DNA of 13,688 bases from an uncultured Clostridia bacterium. Lineage in GTDB: Bacteria > Bacillota > Clostridia > Christensenellales > Aristaeellaceae. The notes beneath the pieces were generated by a model, which made no database searches, had not been told where the DNA came from, and was given only the letters and a program-made list of their open reading frames with translations. The stretch spans positions 1-13,688 of the forward strand of contig CAKUCE010000050.1 of the NCBI GenBank assembly GCA_934643535.1, written 5' to 3'. The position numbers and the translations under genes are program-made. Below are positions 11,857-13,688 of this stretch, piece after piece; the first letter of the stretch is position 1; every line of letters starts with the position of its first letter.

Positions 11857-13688
11857 ATGAACAAAACGGAAATGCTGCAGGCGCTGGAGGCGGCGGTGCC
11901 TTCCCTGCGGGGAAAGCTGCATATCGAGCGGGTATTGTATAAAAAAGCGGCCAACAAGGCCTATATGAGCTTCCTGTGCGATGAGCTGGTGCGGGAGAAC
12001 GATTTTCTGCAGGTGGAGCGCACTCTGAAGGAGCTTTTTCCGCAGGTGAACGTAGCCCTGCGCATCGCCAGTCCGGGGCTGGGCGAGGATTTTCTCAGCC
12101 ATCTGGACAAGTATAAATCCGTGCTGACGGATTTCCTGCGCCGCCAGAGTCCGGCGCTGCTGGCGTGGCTGGACGACGTGGGCTGGAGCATGGAAAACGG
12201 CCGGATTCTTTTGACCTGCCCGGACAGTATCTCCATGCAGTATTTCGCATCCCACCAGCTGGACAAGCGAGTAGCCCAGTGCATCTATGATATTTTCCGG
12301 GTGAAGGTCACGGTGGGCCTGACGGTTTGCGGTGAACGGGAAGCATGGACGAAAAAAATGCGGGAGGAACGGGGCTTCTCGTTCTCGCCCGCGCTGGCGG
12401 GGGGATTTGACGGCTCCGCCGTGTCCGGCGGCATGGAAGAACCGCCGCCGTGGGATGACGCGGCGCTGGACGCTCAGGCGGCCACGATGGGCATTCCCGG
12501 AGCCGCGCCCGCTGCTGCGCCCGCCTCCGCGCCGAAGCCCAAGCCCAAAGCGGCTCCTGCCCCCAAGCCCGCGTACACGCCCCCGCCCAAGCCGGACAGC
12601 CGCTATCCCGTGCTGAAGGGCCGCGCCATCGGCGACAAGCCGGTGGACATCGGGGAGCTGGCGGAGGACAGCGGCATTGTGGTCATTGAGGGCACCGTGA
12701 CCGGCGTGAACGAGCCCAAAGAGCTTAAGGGCGGCGAGACGGTGCTGGTGACCTTCGCCGTTTACGACCTGACCAGCACGATTTACTGCAAGGCTTTCTA
12801 TCAGTACCGCATGAAACGCCGGGGCATGGGCGAAGAGCCTGTGCCGCCCACCGACGAAGAGCGCCAGCGGGTGAAGGAGCAGGTAGATCAGATCAAGAAC
12901 GGCATGCGGGTCCGGCTGCGGGGCGAATGCCGCATGGATAATTTCCTGGGGGAGCTGTCCATCGGCGTGCGGGATATGCAGCAGATGCCCAAGGTGGAAC
13001 GCATGGATACCTGCGAGGAAAAGCGTATCGAGCTGCATATGCACAGCCAGATGTCCACCATGGACGCGACCGCCGAAGCGGCGCAGCTGGTGGCCACCGC
13101 GGCCCGGTGGGGCCATCCCGCCGTGGCCATTACGGATCACGGCTCCGCGCAGGCTTTCCCGTCGGCCTTCGGCGCGGCCAAGAAGAACAACATCAAGCTC
13201 ATTCCCGGCGTGGAGGGCTATCTGGTGGATATGGTGCCCATCGTCAAGGATGCGGACGACCGGCTTCTTTCCAGCCCTATCGTGGTGCTGGACTTTGAGA
13301 CCACCGGTCTTTCCACGGTTCATGACCGCATTATCGAGGTAGGCGCGGTCAAGCTGGTGGACGGCCAGATTGTGGACGAGCTCAGCTTCCTGTGCGACCC
13401 GGGCGTGCCGCTGAAGCCCAAGATCACCGAGATCACCGGCATTTCCGACCTGATGCTGCAGGGCAAGGAAAGCCCGGCGGAGGGCGTGACCAGGCTGCTG
13501 GAGTTTATCGGCGATGCGGCGGTAGCGGCCCATAACGCTTCCTTCGATATTGGAATGCTCAATGCCGAATGTGAGCGCATGGGCATTTCGTTCCATGCGC
13601 CGGTGCTGGACACGCTGACCTTCGCCCGGCGGCTGTACCCCAATCAGAAGAGCTACCGGCTGGGCGCGCTGTGCCGTCAGCTGGGCGT
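11857..13688 (+). CDS. polC: DNA polymerase III alpha subunit, Gram-positive type (5' part)
   Basis: The frame starts at ATG 11857 after AGAGGAG and stays open to the window edge, giving 610 of an expected 1,400-1,500 residues. PolC copies the chromosome and carries its own proofreading exonuclease. The N-terminal domain covers about 1-200. A Pro/Ala/Lys linker (about 215-250, KPKPKAAPAPKPAYTPPPKP) follows, then an OB domain (about 255-380). The PHP domain begins at IELHMHSQMSTMDA (H394, H396). The exonuclease is inserted into it: VLDFETTGLS (D479, E481) and AHNASFDIGML (H559, D564). Polymerase palm and fingers lie beyond the window. A PolC of this layout marks the host as low-GC-type Gram-positive lineage despite its GC-rich codons. 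Confidence 0.97.
   Translation, partial: MNKTEMLQALEAAVPSLRGKLHIERVLYKKAANKAYMSFLCDELVRENDFLQVERTLKELFPQVNVALRIASPGLGEDFLSHLDKYKSVLTDFLRRQSPALLAWLDDVGWSMENGRILLTCPDSISMQYFASHQLDKRVAQCIYDIFRVKVTVGLTVCGEREAWTKKMREERGFSFSPALAGGFDGSAVSGGMEEPPPWDDAALDAQAATMGIPGAAPAAAPASAPKPKPKAAPAPKPAYTPPPKPDSRYPVLKGRAIGDKPVDIGELAEDSGIVVIEGTVTGVNEPKELKGGETVLVTFAVYDLTSTIYCKAFYQYRMKRRGMGEEPVPPTDEERQRVKEQVDQIKNGMRVRLRGECRMDNFLGELSIGVRDMQQMPKVERMDTCEEKRIELHMHSQMSTMDATAEAAQLVATAARWGHPAVAITDHGSAQAFPSAFGAAKKNNIKLIPGVEGYLVDMVPIVKDADDRLLSSPIVVLDFETTGLSTVHDRIIEVGAVKLVDGQIVDELSFLCDPGVPLKPKITEITGISDLMLQGKESPAEGVTRLLEFIGDAAVAAHNASFDIGMLNAECERMGISFHAPVLDTLTFARRLYPNQKSYRLGALCRQLG

Noticed and set aside
11689..13596. 635-aa minus-strand open frame
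   Set aside because: It is the antisense shadow of polC and the end of ispG.

Overview
The window fits a GC-rich member of the Clostridia (Bacillota). The evidence is a Gram-positive-type polC directly downstream of ispG, strong AGGAGG-type ribosome binding sites, consensus sigma-A promoters, a tRNA gene with an encoded CCA end, and an IS3-family remnant of a kind common in gut Clostridia. The species cannot be named from sequence alone.

Region 1 (about 1-3615) is the end of an integrated mobile element lying against a tRNA-Thr gene. It holds the first 19 codons of a transposase running off the left edge and a possible small RNA with a perfect-consensus promoter and a strong terminator. Next come a ribbon-helix-helix protein divergent from an 89-aa coiled-coil protein, with an 11-bp inverted repeat between them. 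A truncated replication-initiator-like gene and a small excisionase-type HTH protein are on the minus strand. An XRE repressor and a tyrosine integrase are co-oriented on the plus strand. The divergent excisionase/repressor pair looks like a decision switch. Three TGGGGTA repeats between the integrase and the tRNA 3' end look like integrase arm sites. No second copy of the tRNA 3' end was found, so the far end of the element lies outside the window.

Region 2 (3615-6150) is chromosomal: tRNA-Thr(GGT) on the minus strand, then a two-gene operon of a Gfo/Idh/MocA oxidoreductase and a TIM-barrel sugar isomerase/epimerase. The operon has a good promoter with a 20-bp-spaced direct repeat just upstream, suggesting an activator-controlled carbohydrate function.

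Region 3 (6180-6548) is an IS3-family element with a large internal deletion that joins the start of orfA to the end of orfB.

Region 4 (6584-10250, minus strand) is a three-gene operon: a polyprenyl-phosphate sugar-1-phosphate transferase, a sugar-1-phosphate nucleotidyltransferase and UDP-glucose 4-epimerase (galE). Together they would supply nucleotide sugar and start a surface glycan on a lipid carrier.

Region 5 (10320-13688, plus strand) is ispG (isoprenoid biosynthesis) followed by polC (replicative DNA polymerase), cut by the window edge. About 315 bp of repeated GC-rich palindromes lie between the likely promoter and ispG.

I found no CRISPR array and no recognisable defence system. 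The most unusual signals are the antisense terminator inside the integrase gene, the candidate small RNA, the palindromic repeat cluster before ispG, and the deleted IS3 derivative.
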